Positions 36,279 through 46,412 of a stretch of 64,000 nucleotides of DNA are shown piece by piece. The notes below the pieces were generated by a model. It saw only the letters and a list, made by a program, of their open reading frames with translations, did not search any database and had not been told where the DNA came from. Source of the stretch: an uncultured Clostridia bacterium (GTDB lineage: Bacteria; Bacillota; Clostridia; TANB77; CAG-508); NCBI GenBank assembly GCA_944388045.1, contig CALXHG010000001.1, forward strand, positions 81,000 through 144,999. Reading direction: 5' to 3'. Positions within the stretch are counted from its first letter, which is position 1. Each line of letters opens with the position of its first letter. Position numbers and translations under genes: made by a program.

Positions 36279-36509
36279 GCTACAGTTCAGTGAGAAATTT
36301 TAATATATTAATAATTGCATAAATTTTTCGACTCAATACGGAAATATAAGAATTTCTAAAATAATTTTATGGCACCCTTTCACTTAGTCCTCGCTAACGC
36401 TCGACGCGAACATTTTCCATAAAATGATTTAAGAAATTCTAAAATTCCTCCAATCGTATTCAAAATTTATTTATTATTAATATATTAAAATTTCTCACTG
36501 AACTGTAGC
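36279..36509. mobile_element. Palindromic MITE-like element, copy 2
   Basis: This 231-base palindrome begins GCTACAGTTCAGTGAGAAAT and ends with its exact reverse complement. The centre CGCTAACGCTCGACGCGAAC is nearly identical to copy 1. Its right end abuts the mnmA stop codon (36510-36512), so it forms the 3' end of that transcript. No gene lies inside. Confidence 0.82.
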
Positions 36510-37574
<1,065 letters not shown>

Positions 37575-37656
37575 TTTTCTCTCTTTCTTATATTATTATT
37601 TTTTTGATTATATTTATTTTTTGTAATTATTATTATATACTACATCATTTAAATTT

Positions 37657-38106
37657 CTATTTTTGTGTATTATTATTTTGTTCTTTTAACATATCTTCTA
37701 TAGTATGCCATGCAAGCAATGCACATTTCACTCTTGCTGGCATATTTGATATGTTTCTAAATGCTATAGCATCTTCTAATTTCTTTAGCTCTTCTTCATC
37801 TGTTATTTCTCTTTTTATCATTTCTATAAATGTTTTTATAATTTCTCTTGCTTCTTCAATTGTTTTTCCTTTTAATGTATCTATCATAATAGATGTCGAA
37901 GCTTGTGAAATAGCACATCCATGTCCTGTAAAACCTATATCTTGTATTTTATTTCCATCTAATTTTAATTCAATTTCTATTTCGTCTCCACAATTTGGAT
38001 TTTTTCCCATTTTGCACAAGTCGCATTTGTCTAATTTTTTCTTGTTATATGAATTCATACTATGTTCCATAATTAATTCATTATAAACATCATTTAAATT
38101 TTCCAT
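37657..38106 (-). CDS. sufU: Fe-S cluster assembly scaffold/sulfur transferase SufU
   Basis: The 149-residue IscU/NifU-like protein has the SufU signature. Ligand cysteines lie in NPNCGDEIEI, GHGCAISQASTS and ARVKCALLAWHT, with the SufU-type insertion between the second and third cysteine. In Firmicutes SufU accepts sulfur from SufS. It lies downstream of sufS, separated by a 220-base leader with strong RNA structure, so it may be independently controlled. Confidence 0.95.
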   Translation of the reverse strand: MENLNDVYNELIMEHSMNSYNKKKLDKCDLCKMGKNPNCGDEIEIELKLDGNKIQDIGFTGHGCAISQASTSIMIDTLKGKTIEEAREIIKTFIEMIKREITDEEELKKLEDAIAFRNISNMPARVKCALLAWHTIEDMLKEQNNNTQK

Positions 38107-38163
38107 TTTTTCACCTTTCTATTGACATTCAACTTTTTATATGATAATATATATAATATAAAA

Positions 38164-38276
38164 GATAAGAGCTCTCGCCCTTATCTATGTTGGTTAAGAA
38201 ATTTATCCTTTGCAGGATAAATTTCAATTTTTCTTTTTAAGGAAACGTATTTAAGATAGTCCAACCAACTATAGAT
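38164..38276 (-). ncRNA. Candidate structured leader RNA with terminator upstream of sufU
   Basis: On the minus strand a closing stem, ATCTATaGTTGGTT with AACCAACATAGAT, encloses a short hairpin and a perfect 12-base stem GAAATTTATCCT/AGGATAAATTTC with a tiny loop. A terminator-like hairpin GATAAGgGC/GCtCTTATC with GAGA loop and a T run follows at once (38164-38185). Its 5' arm overlaps the last bases of the closing stem. This layout resembles a riboswitch or attenuator for sufU, about 58 bases downstream. I could not match it to a known class from memory. Confidence 0.55.
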
Positions 38277-38328
38277 AACTATATCAGTTTTTAATTCAAA
38301 TGTCAATATATTCTCAAACATTTTTTCG

Positions 38329-39552
38329 CTATTTATTTATATATTTCTTAAACATCCTATAAGTTTTATTCAAAGCTTTAACAAGATTGTCCACATCTTC
38401 CTTTGTATTGTAAAAACAAAAACTTACCCTACAAGTTGAATCAATTCCCAAAGACCTTAATAATGGCTGAGCACAATGATTTCCAGCACGAAGGCAAACT
38501 TTTTCTGAGTCTAAAATACTTGCAACATCATGTGGATGAACACCCTTTATATTAAAAGATATTACACTACAATGATTTTGTACATTTGGAGTTAAATATA
38601 AAGTTAAATAATCTAATTTAGATAATTCTTGTCTAGCATATGATACAACTTCACTTTCTAAGTCATGTATTTTATTATATCCAATATTTTCAATATAATC
38701 AATTGCTGCACCTAAGCCAATAACTCCTTCAACATTTTGAGTTCCAGCTTCAAACTTATTTGGAAGTGGTGCAAATGTTGTTTCTTGCTCATAAACGTAT
38801 TCTATCATATCTCCTCCCATAAGAAAAGGAGTCATTTTATCTAAAATTTCTTTTTTACCATATAATACACCTATCCCTAAAGGTGCTAGCATTTTATGAC
38901 CAGAAAAAACTAAAAAGTCTGCATCTAAATCTTGCACATCAATTTTCATATGAGGAATACTCTGTGAAGCATCAACTATAACAATTGCACCTTTTTCATG
39001 TGCATATTGTATAATTTTTTTAACAGGATTAATTGTTCCTAAAACATTTGAAACCTGTGTAATACCTACTATTTTTGTTTTATCTGTAATTTTATTTTTT
39101 ATTTCTTCATCAGAAAGTTCAAAATCTTTATTAATATACATATATTTTAATTTACTTCCTGTAGCTTTTGTTATTTTCTGCCAAGGAACTAAATTAGAAT
39201 GATGTTCCATTATTGAAATAACAACTTCATCATCTTTTTTTAAATTATCCATTCCATATGAATAAGCAATTAAGTTTAAACTCTCTGTTGCATTTTTTGA
39301 AAATATGATTTCTTCTGGATGTCTTGCATTAATAAATTTTGCAATTTTCGCTCTTGTACTTTCATATTCTTCTGTTGCTTCAATACTTAATTCATATGCT
39401 CCTCTATGTGGATTTGCATTACTTTTTTCATAAAATTCTTCAATTGCTTTTATTACTTGAATTGGTTTTTGTGCTGTTGCACCATTATCTAAATAAGTAA
39501 TTTCTCGATTTTCTAATAATGGAAAATCTTTTTTTATATCTTCAACATTCAT
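38329..39552 (-). CDS. sufS: Cysteine desulfurase SufS
   Basis: This PLP enzyme releases sulfur from cysteine for Fe-S clusters. The group II (SufS) signature is clear: NREITYLDNGATAQKP, EHHSNLVPW, VDASQSIPHM, FSGHKMLAPLGIGVLYG with the PLP lysine, and RAGNHCAQPLL with the catalytic cysteine. ATG at 39552 (MNVEDIKKDF) is chosen over 39612, with GGAGG upstream; this gives 407 residues, normal for SufS. It lies 127 bases after sufD in the suf operon. Confidence 0.96.
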   Translation of the reverse strand: MNVEDIKKDFPLLENREITYLDNGATAQKPIQVIKAIEEFYEKSNANPHRGAYELSIEATEEYESTRAKIAKFINARHPEEIIFSKNATESLNLIAYSYGMDNLKKDDEVVISIMEHHSNLVPWQKITKATGSKLKYMYINKDFELSDEEIKNKITDKTKIVGITQVSNVLGTINPVKKIIQYAHEKGAIVIVDASQSIPHMKIDVQDLDADFLVFSGHKMLAPLGIGVLYGKKEILDKMTPFLMGGDMIEYVYEQETTFAPLPNKFEAGTQNVEGVIGLGAAIDYIENIGYNKIHDLESEVVSYARQELSKLDYLTLYLTPNVQNHCSVISFNIKGVHPHDVASILDSEKVCLRAGNHCAQPLLRSLGIDSTCRVSFCFYNTKEDVDNLVKALNKTYRMFKKYINK

Positions 39553-39679
39553 AACTAATCTTATTCCTCCATAAGGCATAAATTTGATTTTGAAATAATT
39601 ATTTTTAAGCACTTACCTCTATAAGGCATATATTCTTATAAAAATAGTCTATCTTAAAATTTTACCATTTTTTATATTT

Positions 39680-40726
39680 TTAGTTTAATCTTTCATCAAT
39701 TTCTTTTAAAATCTCATCTTTTAAATCATTATCTTGTACAGTTTCAATAATTTTATTAAACTTAGATTTTACAATTAATTTAACCGCTTCTTTATAACTA
39801 ATTCCTCTCGCCATAATATAAAATAATTGTTTTTCATCAACTTTTCCAGAAGAAGTAGAATGATTTCCCTCAACATCTTCTTCTGTACACAATAACATTG
39901 GTAATGCAATTGATTTTGCTCTATTAGATAATAACATACAACTTTCGTTTTCATTCCCTTTAGATTTTTTACAACCTCTTTTAAAATCAATTGTACCTTT
40001 AAAGTTTTTCTTTGCCTCGTCATTTAAAGCACCTTGAACATCTATATCAATATTTGATTTTTCTCCTCTTAATTCTGCAATATAATTTAAATCTTTTATT
40101 TGTTTATCTTTTCCCAAATAAATTGTTTTTAACACATTATTTGCATTATTTCCAATTATATTTGAATAATAATTAGACACACTTGTTCTTCCACCAATAT
40201 CAATAATTGTATATTTTACATTTGAATTTTGATATAATGTATTTTCAATTGCTTCAAAATTATTTGTTTCTTCATTTAATAAATTTACAATAGTTACATT
40301 TAACTGAATATTTTCTTTTGCAATAGTTCTAATAATTCCTGTATGAAAACATTGTTTAGATGTTTTGGATTTATATATTATTGTAATATTTGCATCATTT
40401 TCAGCTAATACTTCTATTTGATTTATAAGATTTAAATTTTTTTCATCAAAATTATATATTATTTTAATATCTTCTTTTTGTTTTGTTGTTTGTATTCTTA
40501 TTTTGTTATTTGCATTTTTAAAAACTAATTCTTCAAAAATTTTGCCTATTCCGTAAGTTAATTCCTTATTTGAAACTTCATTATCTATTTTGCTTTTACA
40601 ATTTGTAATTTCTACATTTTCAAAGTTTTTTATTTTATTTGGAATTTCAACAGGAAGTTCTATATTATTTATAGCAAAATTTCTTGCTGTTCTTACAGGT
40701 GTATCATTTAATTTCAAATTTTCCAT
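39680..40726 (-). CDS. sufD: SUF assembly protein SufD
   Basis: SufD forms the SufBC2D scaffold complex. The 348-residue protein has the SufB/D beta-helix core and the C-terminal helical domain with NHSTSSGKVDEKQLFYIMARGISYKEA. The family match is through the conserved ARGIS-x2-EA segment shared with SufB. ATG at 40726 is preferred to a TTG at 40735, leaving one base after the sufB stop, so translation is coupled. It is shorter than typical 400-residue SufD proteins, mostly in the N-terminal part. Confidence 0.93.
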   Translation of the reverse strand: MENLKLNDTPVRTARNFAINNIELPVEIPNKIKNFENVEITNCKSKIDNEVSNKELTYGIGKIFEELVFKNANNKIRIQTTKQKEDIKIIYNFDEKNLNLINQIEVLAENDANITIIYKSKTSKQCFHTGIIRTIAKENIQLNVTIVNLLNEETNNFEAIENTLYQNSNVKYTIIDIGGRTSVSNYYSNIIGNNANNVLKTIYLGKDKQIKDLNYIAELRGEKSNIDIDVQGALNDEAKKNFKGTIDFKRGCKKSKGNENESCMLLSNRAKSIALPMLLCTEEDVEGNHSTSSGKVDEKQLFYIMARGISYKEAVKLIVKSKFNKIIETVQDNDLKDEILKEIDERLN

Positions 40727-40727
40727 A

Positions 40728-42122
40728 TTATCCAATAGCCCCCTCTAATTCCAAATTAATTAAATTATTCATTTCTACAGCATATTCTACTGGAAGTTCT
40801 TTAGAAATTGGATAAGCAAATCCTCTAACTATCATTGCTTTTGCATCTTCTTCTGATAATCCTCTAGACATTAAATAAAATATTGTTTTATCACTTATTT
40901 TTCCTATTTTAGCTTCATGAGAAAATTCAACTTCATCTGTTTTTATATCATTTACAGGTATTGTATCTGACCTAGATTTATCATCTAACATTAATGACTC
41001 ACAACTTACACTACATTTAGAGTTTTTAGCATTTTCATTTATTCTAACTAAAGATCTATATGTGCAGGCTCCTCCATCTTTTGATATTGATTTAGAATTT
41101 ATTACTGATGATGTATTTGGTGCATTATGAACAACTTTAAATCCTGTGTCTAAATTTTGTCCTCCACCAGCAAATGTTATTCCTGTATATTCTGTTTTTG
41201 AGCCATCTCCATTTAATATACTCATTGGATATAACATTGATACTTTGGAACCAAAAGAACCTGTTACCCAATCCATTTGTGCATTTTTTCCTACAATTGC
41301 TTTTTTTGTATTTAAATTCATCATATTTTTAGACCAATTTTCAATTGTTGAATATCTTAAATAAGCATTATCTTTAACATATAATTCAACACAACCTGCA
41401 TGTAAATTAACTTTATTATATTTAGGTGCAGAACAACCCTCTATAAAGTGCAAACTTGCACCTTCGTCAACTATAATTAATGTATGTTCAAATTGTCCTG
41501 ACTCTGGTGAATTTAGTCTAAAATAAGATTGTAATGGTATATCTAATTTTACACCTTTTGGTATATATACAAAAGAGCCACCAGACCATACGGCTGCATG
41601 TAATGCAACAAATTTATGGTCACTTATTGGAACACATTTCATAAAATGTTTTTTTACTATTTCTGGATAATCTCTTACAGCAGATTCCATATCTGTATAA
41701 ATTACACCTTGTTTAATTAAATCTTCTTTCATACTGTGATATACAACTTCAGAATCATATTGAGCTCCTACTCCTGCTAAAGATTCTTTCTCCGCTTCTG
41801 GTATTCCTAATTTATCAAAAGTATTTTTTATATCTTCTGGAACATCATCCCATGATGTATTTAAGTTTGTTTTTGGCTTAACATATGTTGCTATTTTTTC
41901 CATGTTTAGTTCAGATAAATCTGGTCCCCAGGTTGGAAGTTCTAATTTTTCATACATTTCTAGTGCTTGTAATCTAATTTCTAGCATCCATTCTGGCTCA
42001 TTTTTTAGTTTAGAAATTTCTTCTACAATCTCTTTATTTAATCCTTGTATTTTAATTTCATAATTATCTTTATTTTTTATATCATATATATTTCTATTTA
42101 CTTCTTGTACTTGTGTTTTCAT
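40728..42122 (-). CDS. sufB: SUF scaffold protein SufB
   Basis: SufB (464 residues) is the main scaffold on which Fe-S clusters are built. Diagnostic stretches are WGPDLSELNMEKIATYVKP, AVWSGGSFVYIPKGV, IEGCSAPKYNKVNLHAGCVE, TYRSLVRINENAKNSKC and HEAKIGKISDKTIFYLMSRG. It sits between sufC and sufD with gaps of 12 and one base. Sequence conservation makes the assignment secure. Confidence 0.97.
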   Translation of the reverse strand: MKTQVQEVNRNIYDIKNKDNYEIKIQGLNKEIVEEISKLKNEPEWMLEIRLQALEMYEKLELPTWGPDLSELNMEKIATYVKPKTNLNTSWDDVPEDIKNTFDKLGIPEAEKESLAGVGAQYDSEVVYHSMKEDLIKQGVIYTDMESAVRDYPEIVKKHFMKCVPISDHKFVALHAAVWSGGSFVYIPKGVKLDIPLQSYFRLNSPESGQFEHTLIIVDEGASLHFIEGCSAPKYNKVNLHAGCVELYVKDNAYLRYSTIENWSKNMMNLNTKKAIVGKNAQMDWVTGSFGSKVSMLYPMSILNGDGSKTEYTGITFAGGGQNLDTGFKVVHNAPNTSSVINSKSISKDGGACTYRSLVRINENAKNSKCSVSCESLMLDDKSRSDTIPVNDIKTDEVEFSHEAKIGKISDKTIFYLMSRGLSEEDAKAMIVRGFAYPISKELPVEYAVEMNNLINLELEGAIG

Positions 42123-42134
42123 GTTATCCCTTTC

Positions 42135-42878
42135 TTACATATTTTTAAATTGAGTATAACCATTTTCATCAATTTCTTTTGCTAGTTCTGCTGTACCTGT
42201 TTTTACAATTTTACCATTTATTAATACATGAACATAATCTACATCTAAATGGCTTAAAATTCTTGTATTGTGTGTAATTATTAAAACTGCATTTTCCGTA
42301 GATTTATACATTTCTATTCCTTTTGATACTGTTTTTATAGCATCAACATCTAACCCAGAATCTGTTTCATCTAAAATTGCAAGTTTTGGATTTAGTATTA
42401 ACATTTGTAAAATTTCGTTTTTCTTTTTTTCTCCACCAGAAAATCCTACATTTAAGTTTCTTTCAATTAATTTAGGGTTCATATTTAATTCTTCTGAATA
42501 TTTTTTAACAGAATCTTTAAATTCAAATATTTTTACAGGTTTTTCTGTTATATTATTTTTTGCTGTTCTTAAAAAATTAATTGTTGATATCCCAGGAATT
42601 TCTTCAGGCATTTGGAATGACATAAATATTCCTTTTTTGGCTATTTTATCTGTACTTAAATTATTGATGTTTTCTCCTTCAAAATCTATTTTTCCACTTA
42701 TTTTTTTGTATTGTGGATTATTTAATATTACATTTGCAAGTGTTGATTTTCCTGCTCCATTTGGTCCCATTATTACATGGACTTCTCCCTTTTTTATTTC
42801 TAAATTTAATCCTTTTAATATTTCTTTTTCTCCTGCATTTACATATAAATCTTTAATTTCTAATAAATTTTCTGCCAT
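42135..42878 (-). CDS. sufC: SUF ATPase SufC
   Basis: This is an ABC-type ATPase of the SufBC2D complex and is not a transporter. It has MGPNGAGKSTLANV (Walker A), LNVGFSGGEKKKNEILQM (signature, with the extra KKKNE typical of SufC), LAILDETDSGLDVDA (Walker B) and the H-loop in IITHNTRIL. ATG at 42878 has AAAGGAAA upstream and matches the family start, so the earlier in-frame ATG at 42923 is not used. It is the first structural gene of the suf operon. Confidence 0.97.
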   Translation of the reverse strand: MAENLLEIKDLYVNAGEKEILKGLNLEIKKGEVHVIMGPNGAGKSTLANVILNNPQYKKISGKIDFEGENINNLSTDKIAKKGIFMSFQMPEEIPGISTINFLRTAKNNITEKPVKIFEFKDSVKKYSEELNMNPKLIERNLNVGFSGGEKKKNEILQMLILNPKLAILDETDSGLDVDAIKTVSKGIEMYKSTENAVLIITHNTRILSHLDVDYVHVLINGKIVKTGTAELAKEIDENGYTQFKNM

Positions 42879-42992
42879 TTTTATTTTCCTTTCTTCATAC
42901 TTTTTATTAGTGTTTGTTAGCACTTTTTCATCATAAAAATTTTATTTAATAAATTGTTTATCATAATACTAATGTTTAATATTTAACATATT

Positions 42993-43448
42993 TTATAATT
43001 GTGCTTTTGTAGGCGTTCTTTTAATACAGCTTCTACATTGTTCATTATTTATATCATAATTGCAATTTAGGCTTTTTAATCCTAATACATTATGAACATA
43101 TTTTGCTAATTGATTTATTGTATTATCACTTATTATTGACTTTATTTTTTCTGCTTCTTCTTTAGCTTCTTCTTCGTCTAAATTTAATACATCTTTCATA
43201 AACAAATAAGTTATATCATAAGCTTCTAATATTTTTTTTGCTAAATCTTCTCCTTGCCCTGTTAATTCTATTGTTCCATAAGTCTCGTAATTTATTAATT
43301 TTTCTTCTTTTAAAATATTTATTGCTTTATTAACACTAGGTTTGCTACATTTCATTTTTTGAGCTATATCTGTAACTCTGATATTTCCATTTTGCTTTTT
43401 TAAAATGTACATATTTTTTATATATTCTTCTGATGATTTTGAAATCAT
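42993..43448 (-). CDS. DtxR-type regulator with C-terminal cysteine cluster
   Basis: The 151-residue protein has an N-terminal winged helix of the DtxR/MntR type (EEYIKNMYILKKQNG, VTDIAQKMKCSKPSVNKAI, LTGQGEDLAKKI) and a helical dimer region (about 70-120). In place of a usual metal site it ends with CNYDINNEQCRSCIKR, giving cysteines at about 129, 138 and 141. A C-x8-C-x2-C cluster next to a suf operon suggests binding of an Fe-S cluster or iron, comparable in role to IscR or SufR (inference). It heads the suf operon, 115 bases upstream of sufC, and a perfect promoter/operator lies in front of it. Confidence 0.85.
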   Translation of the reverse strand: MISKSSEEYIKNMYILKKQNGNIRVTDIAQKMKCSKPSVNKAINILKEEKLINYETYGTIELTGQGEDLAKKILEAYDITYLFMKDVLNLDEEEAKEEAEKIKSIISDNTINQLAKYVHNVLGLKSLNCNYDINNEQCRSCIKRTPTKAQL

Positions 43449-43490
43449 TTTTTCTCTCCTTTTACTAATATTTCATATATTAGCGTTATT

Positions 43491-43508
43491 TGTTAACCAC
43501 GGTTAACA
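43491..43508 (-). promoter_or_regulatory. Operator palindrome at the suf operon start
   Basis: The perfect 8-2-8 palindrome TGTTAACCACGGTTAACA overlaps the last base of the -10 box and covers the likely start of transcription. It resembles the inverted GGTTA/TAACC half-sites of DtxR-family operators. It is the obvious binding site for the regulator encoded 43 bases downstream, giving autoregulation and joint control of suf genes. Confidence 0.75.
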
Positions 43509-43536
43509 TTATATTACTTATTATATCATTTGTCAA
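43508..43536 (-). promoter_or_regulatory. Consensus sigma-A promoter of the suf operon
   Basis: TTGACA (43531-43536) and TATAAT (43508-43513) are both perfect and separated by exactly 17 bases, directly upstream of the operator palindrome. Such a strong promoter fits a repressor-controlled operon. Confidence 0.85.
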
Positions 43537-43556
43537 GTAAAATGTTTATATATAAC

Positions 43557-43599
43557 AAAAAAATCGCTTTAGCTTTAAACTGACTAAAACGATTTTTTT
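43557..43599 (-). terminator. Terminator of the AI-2E family transporter gene
   Basis: The stem AAAAATCGcTTTAG/CTAAAaCGATTTTT has long A and T runs on both flanks and lies 52 bases after the stop at 43651. Confidence 0.75.
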
Positions 43600-43650
43600 A
43601 TACAATTAATTTTTATTAAATTTTCAAAAGAATATATTTTTAACTATTTT

Positions 43651-44793
43651 TTAAGAATTCATTTTTAATCTATTTCTGTAATCAATCCAATCATTTATCA
43701 TAATTCTTAAAACTGCTATAAAAGGTACGCCTAAGAACATTCCTAGTACTCCAAAATAAGCTCCACCTAAAGTTACTGCAAATATTACAAGTAATGGACT
43801 TATTTGTAAAGAACTTCCTATTATCTTAGGGTTAATGATATTTGAGTCAATTTGTTGTAAGATAATAACAACAACTGCCATAATTATTGCTTGTGACAAT
43901 CCACCTGTAATTACAGTAATCAAAACACTTATAGCAACTGCAACAATTGCTCCAAAATATGGAATCATATTAAATAAACCTATCATAAATCCTAGTAATA
44001 CAGAATATTTTACTCCTATTATTGACATTGCAATTGTTACTAATATTCCAACTACAACAGCATCAATTAATTGACCACTAATAAATCTAAAAAAGATTTC
44101 ATTTGTATCATAAAAATATTTGTTAATTGTATTACAAACTTTTTCATTAAATATTGCCATTGTTAATTTTCTTAAAAAATTAATAATTTGTGTTCTTTGT
44201 AATAGAACATATACAGATACAACTATTGTTACAAATATATCAAATATTCCACTTGCAACACCTACTGCACCTTTTATATACTCAGTAATCTTTTCATAGC
44301 TAAAATATTTAGTTAAGTCTATTTCTTGTAGACTTTTTCCTAAATTTTTAATTGTTTCTACTACCTTCTCATTTTTTAATATAGAATCTTCTGGCAATGA
44401 ATTTATTTTCTCCATTGTTGAATTCCAATAATTTTGAAAATTATTTACTAATTCTACTATACTTTGTGTTACAGCTGGTAATATAACATTTACTAATAAT
44501 ACAATTAATAAAATTGCTATTGTAAATGTAATTAAAACACTTATTCCCCTAGCTCTTTTCTTTAAAAACTTTTTCTTCGATTTTGAAAATCTTTTTTCTA
44601 TTCTTGACTCTGGAATGTATAGCAAATATGCAATTAAAATTCCAGCTAAGAATGGTGACACAACTTCAATAAAATTACCTATTACATTGCCTATTGCCGT
44701 AAAATTATCTAGAAATTTATATACTAGAATAATTGCAACTGCGAACATAAACCAATACATCCATTTAGAAAAATTTCTTTTTATCTCATTCAT
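43651..44793 (-). CDS. AI-2E/PerM family membrane transporter
   Basis: The 380-residue protein has about eight transmembrane helices in the AI-2E family arrangement: two N-terminal pairs, a central soluble segment (about 115-185), then the conserved C-terminal part with GVKYSVLLGFMIGLFNMIPYFGAIV, QQIDSNIINPKIIGSSLQISPLLVI and GMFLGVPFIAVLRI. Members export quorum signals or exchange Na+ for H+; the substrate here is unknown. It is monocistronic with its own terminator. Confidence 0.9.
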   Translation of the reverse strand: MNEIKRNFSKWMYWFMFAVAIILVYKFLDNFTAIGNVIGNFIEVVSPFLAGILIAYLLYIPESRIEKRFSKSKKKFLKKRARGISVLITFTIAILLIVLLVNVILPAVTQSIVELVNNFQNYWNSTMEKINSLPEDSILKNEKVVETIKNLGKSLQEIDLTKYFSYEKITEYIKGAVGVASGIFDIFVTIVVSVYVLLQRTQIINFLRKLTMAIFNEKVCNTINKYFYDTNEIFFRFISGQLIDAVVVGILVTIAMSIIGVKYSVLLGFMIGLFNMIPYFGAIVAVAISVLITVITGGLSQAIIMAVVVIILQQIDSNIINPKIIGSSLQISPLLVIFAVTLGGAYFGVLGMFLGVPFIAVLRIMINDWIDYRNRLKMNS

Positions 44794-44891
44794 AGATTTT
44801 TGCTCCTTTCATTTGTTTTACTTAATTTCGAAACTTTTTAATTCTTTATAATTATTATAAAATAAATAGAATTTTACATATGTGTAATATA

Positions 44892-45644
44892 CTATAATTC
44901 AATTTCTAGTCCTATAGGACAATGGTCACTTCCAAGTATTTGTGTATATATTTTAGCTTCTTTTATATTTTTTTCTATATCTTTTGATGTTATAAAATAA
45001 TCTATTCTCCACCCAATATTTTTTTCTCTTGCATGTCCCATATATGACCACCAGCTATATTCTATTTTTTCTGGATATAAATATCTATAACTATCAACAA
45101 ATCCTGCATTTAAAAGTTCTGTCATTTTTCCTCTTTCTTCATCTGTAAAACCTGCGTTTCCTCTATTCGTTTTTGGATTTTTTAAGTCTATTTCTTCATG
45201 TGCTACATTTAAATCTCCACACATAATAACAGGTTTTGTTTTATTTAATTTTAATAAATATTTTCTTATTTCATCTTCCCAAATCATTCTATAATCTAGT
45301 CTCTCTAGCTCTCTTTTGGCATTTGGTGTATAGTTTGTTATTAAATAAAATTTTTCAAATTCTAAAGTTATAATTCTTCCTTCTTTATCATGTTCTTCTT
45401 TCCCTATGCCATATGTTACTTTTAATGGTTTATTTTTTGTAAATACAGCTGTTCCTGAATAACCTTTTTTTTCTGCACTATTCCAATAACTTGTATATCC
45501 ATCTATTTCTAATTCCACTTGCCCTTCTTGGCATTTTGTTTCTTGCAAACAAAAAATGTCCGCATTTTCACTATTAAAAAAGTCTAAAAATCCTTTGTTT
45601 AGACATGCTCTAATTCCATTTACATTCCATGATATTAATTTCAT
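44892..45644 (-). CDS. xth: Exodeoxyribonuclease III
   Basis: The 250-residue enzyme is an apurinic endonuclease/3'-exonuclease of base-excision repair. All family motifs are present: ISWNVNGIRA, FCLQETKCQEG (metal-binding glutamate), TNYTPNA, GDLNVAHEEIDL, WWSYMGHAREKNIGWRIDYF and LGSDHCPIGLE (catalytic histidine). It is monocistronic. Confidence 0.97.
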   Translation of the reverse strand: MKLISWNVNGIRACLNKGFLDFFNSENADIFCLQETKCQEGQVELEIDGYTSYWNSAEKKGYSGTAVFTKNKPLKVTYGIGKEEHDKEGRIITLEFEKFYLITNYTPNAKRELERLDYRMIWEDEIRKYLLKLNKTKPVIMCGDLNVAHEEIDLKNPKTNRGNAGFTDEERGKMTELLNAGFVDSYRYLYPEKIEYSWWSYMGHAREKNIGWRIDYFITSKDIEKNIKEAKIYTQILGSDHCPIGLEIEL

Positions 45645-45804
45645 CTTTGTTATTCCTTCCTATATTTACATTGTTTTTCTGATTTCCTAAACAAAAAATA
45701 ATTTGTTTAATATTATATGTCTAATTTTCTTTTCAAATACTTTTATCATTATACCCCTATTATACCACATTTTTCCTTTAAATGTAAAGATTTAAAGAAA
45801 TATT

Positions 45805-45845
45805 AAGAAACTAGCTAACAATCATGTTAGCTAGTTTCTTTTTTG
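45805..45845. terminator. Bidirectional hairpin terminator
   Basis: A perfect 16-base stem AAGAAACTAGCTAACA/TGTTAGCTAGTTTCTT encloses a 4-base loop. A T run follows on the plus strand, and a weaker one on the minus strand. It ends the gene at 45897. Confidence 0.75.
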
Positions 45846-45896
45846 ATAGAGCAATACTTGCAATTATATATTATTGAAATTCAATCTTTTTTAGTT

Positions 45897-46412
45897 TTAA
45901 CTTACACTAACGGATATTAATTTTATATCCCATCCATCATTTTTATAGGTTGCCTCATATCTGTTAGTTACTGAACTTAAAGTTGATTTATACTTGGTAA
46001 TTTCTAAATCTATTGTTTGTTTCTCTTTTTTTACATTAGATACTGAAATTAATATTCCTTCCAAAGTTGGATTTTCTGCACTTATATAATTTTGTTTTTC
46101 TAATTCATCAAAAGAAGATTTAAATACATTAGAATTATATTTTTTCATATAATCTATTAATAACTCTTTATCTTTTAATAAAGAAAAACTATCAGTATCT
46201 ATTGCAATATACTTGGCGTTTGAATTTAATTCAGATGATGTATCCATAATTAAATCTATTATTAACTTATACATAGCAATATATTTATCATCAGTAATTT
46301 TATTATTATTTTTAGTTTTATAAAATAATAATAAAATTATAATAGCTAATATTCCAATTAAAATAAATATTAAATTTTTCTTATTGATAAAAACCACCTT
46401 CAAAAAAATCAA
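45897..46412 (-). CDS. Membrane-anchored hypothetical protein
   Basis: The 171-residue product has one N-terminal helix (NLIFILIGILAIIILLLFY) and a soluble exterior domain ending in a beta-rich segment (YEATYKNDGWDIKLISVSVS). Its overall look is NTF2-like or DUF4878-like, but this is only an impression. The start is uncertain: the frame begins with TTG at 46412, while GAAGGTGG overlaps an in-frame GTG a few codons later. It stands alone between exonuclease III and the T/A-only tract. Confidence 0.6.
   Translation of the reverse strand: MIFLKVVFINKKNLIFILIGILAIIILLLFYKTKNNNKITDDKYIAMYKLIIDLIMDTSSELNSNAKYIAIDTDSFSLLKDKELLIDYMKKYNSNVFKSSFDELEKQNYISAENPTLEGILISVSNVKKEKQTIDLEITKYKSTLSSVTNRYEATYKNDGWDIKLISVSVS

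Noticed and set aside
42268..42936. Plus-strand open frame of 222 codons
   Set aside because: It is antisense to sufC, which has all ABC ATPase motifs in the minus frame.
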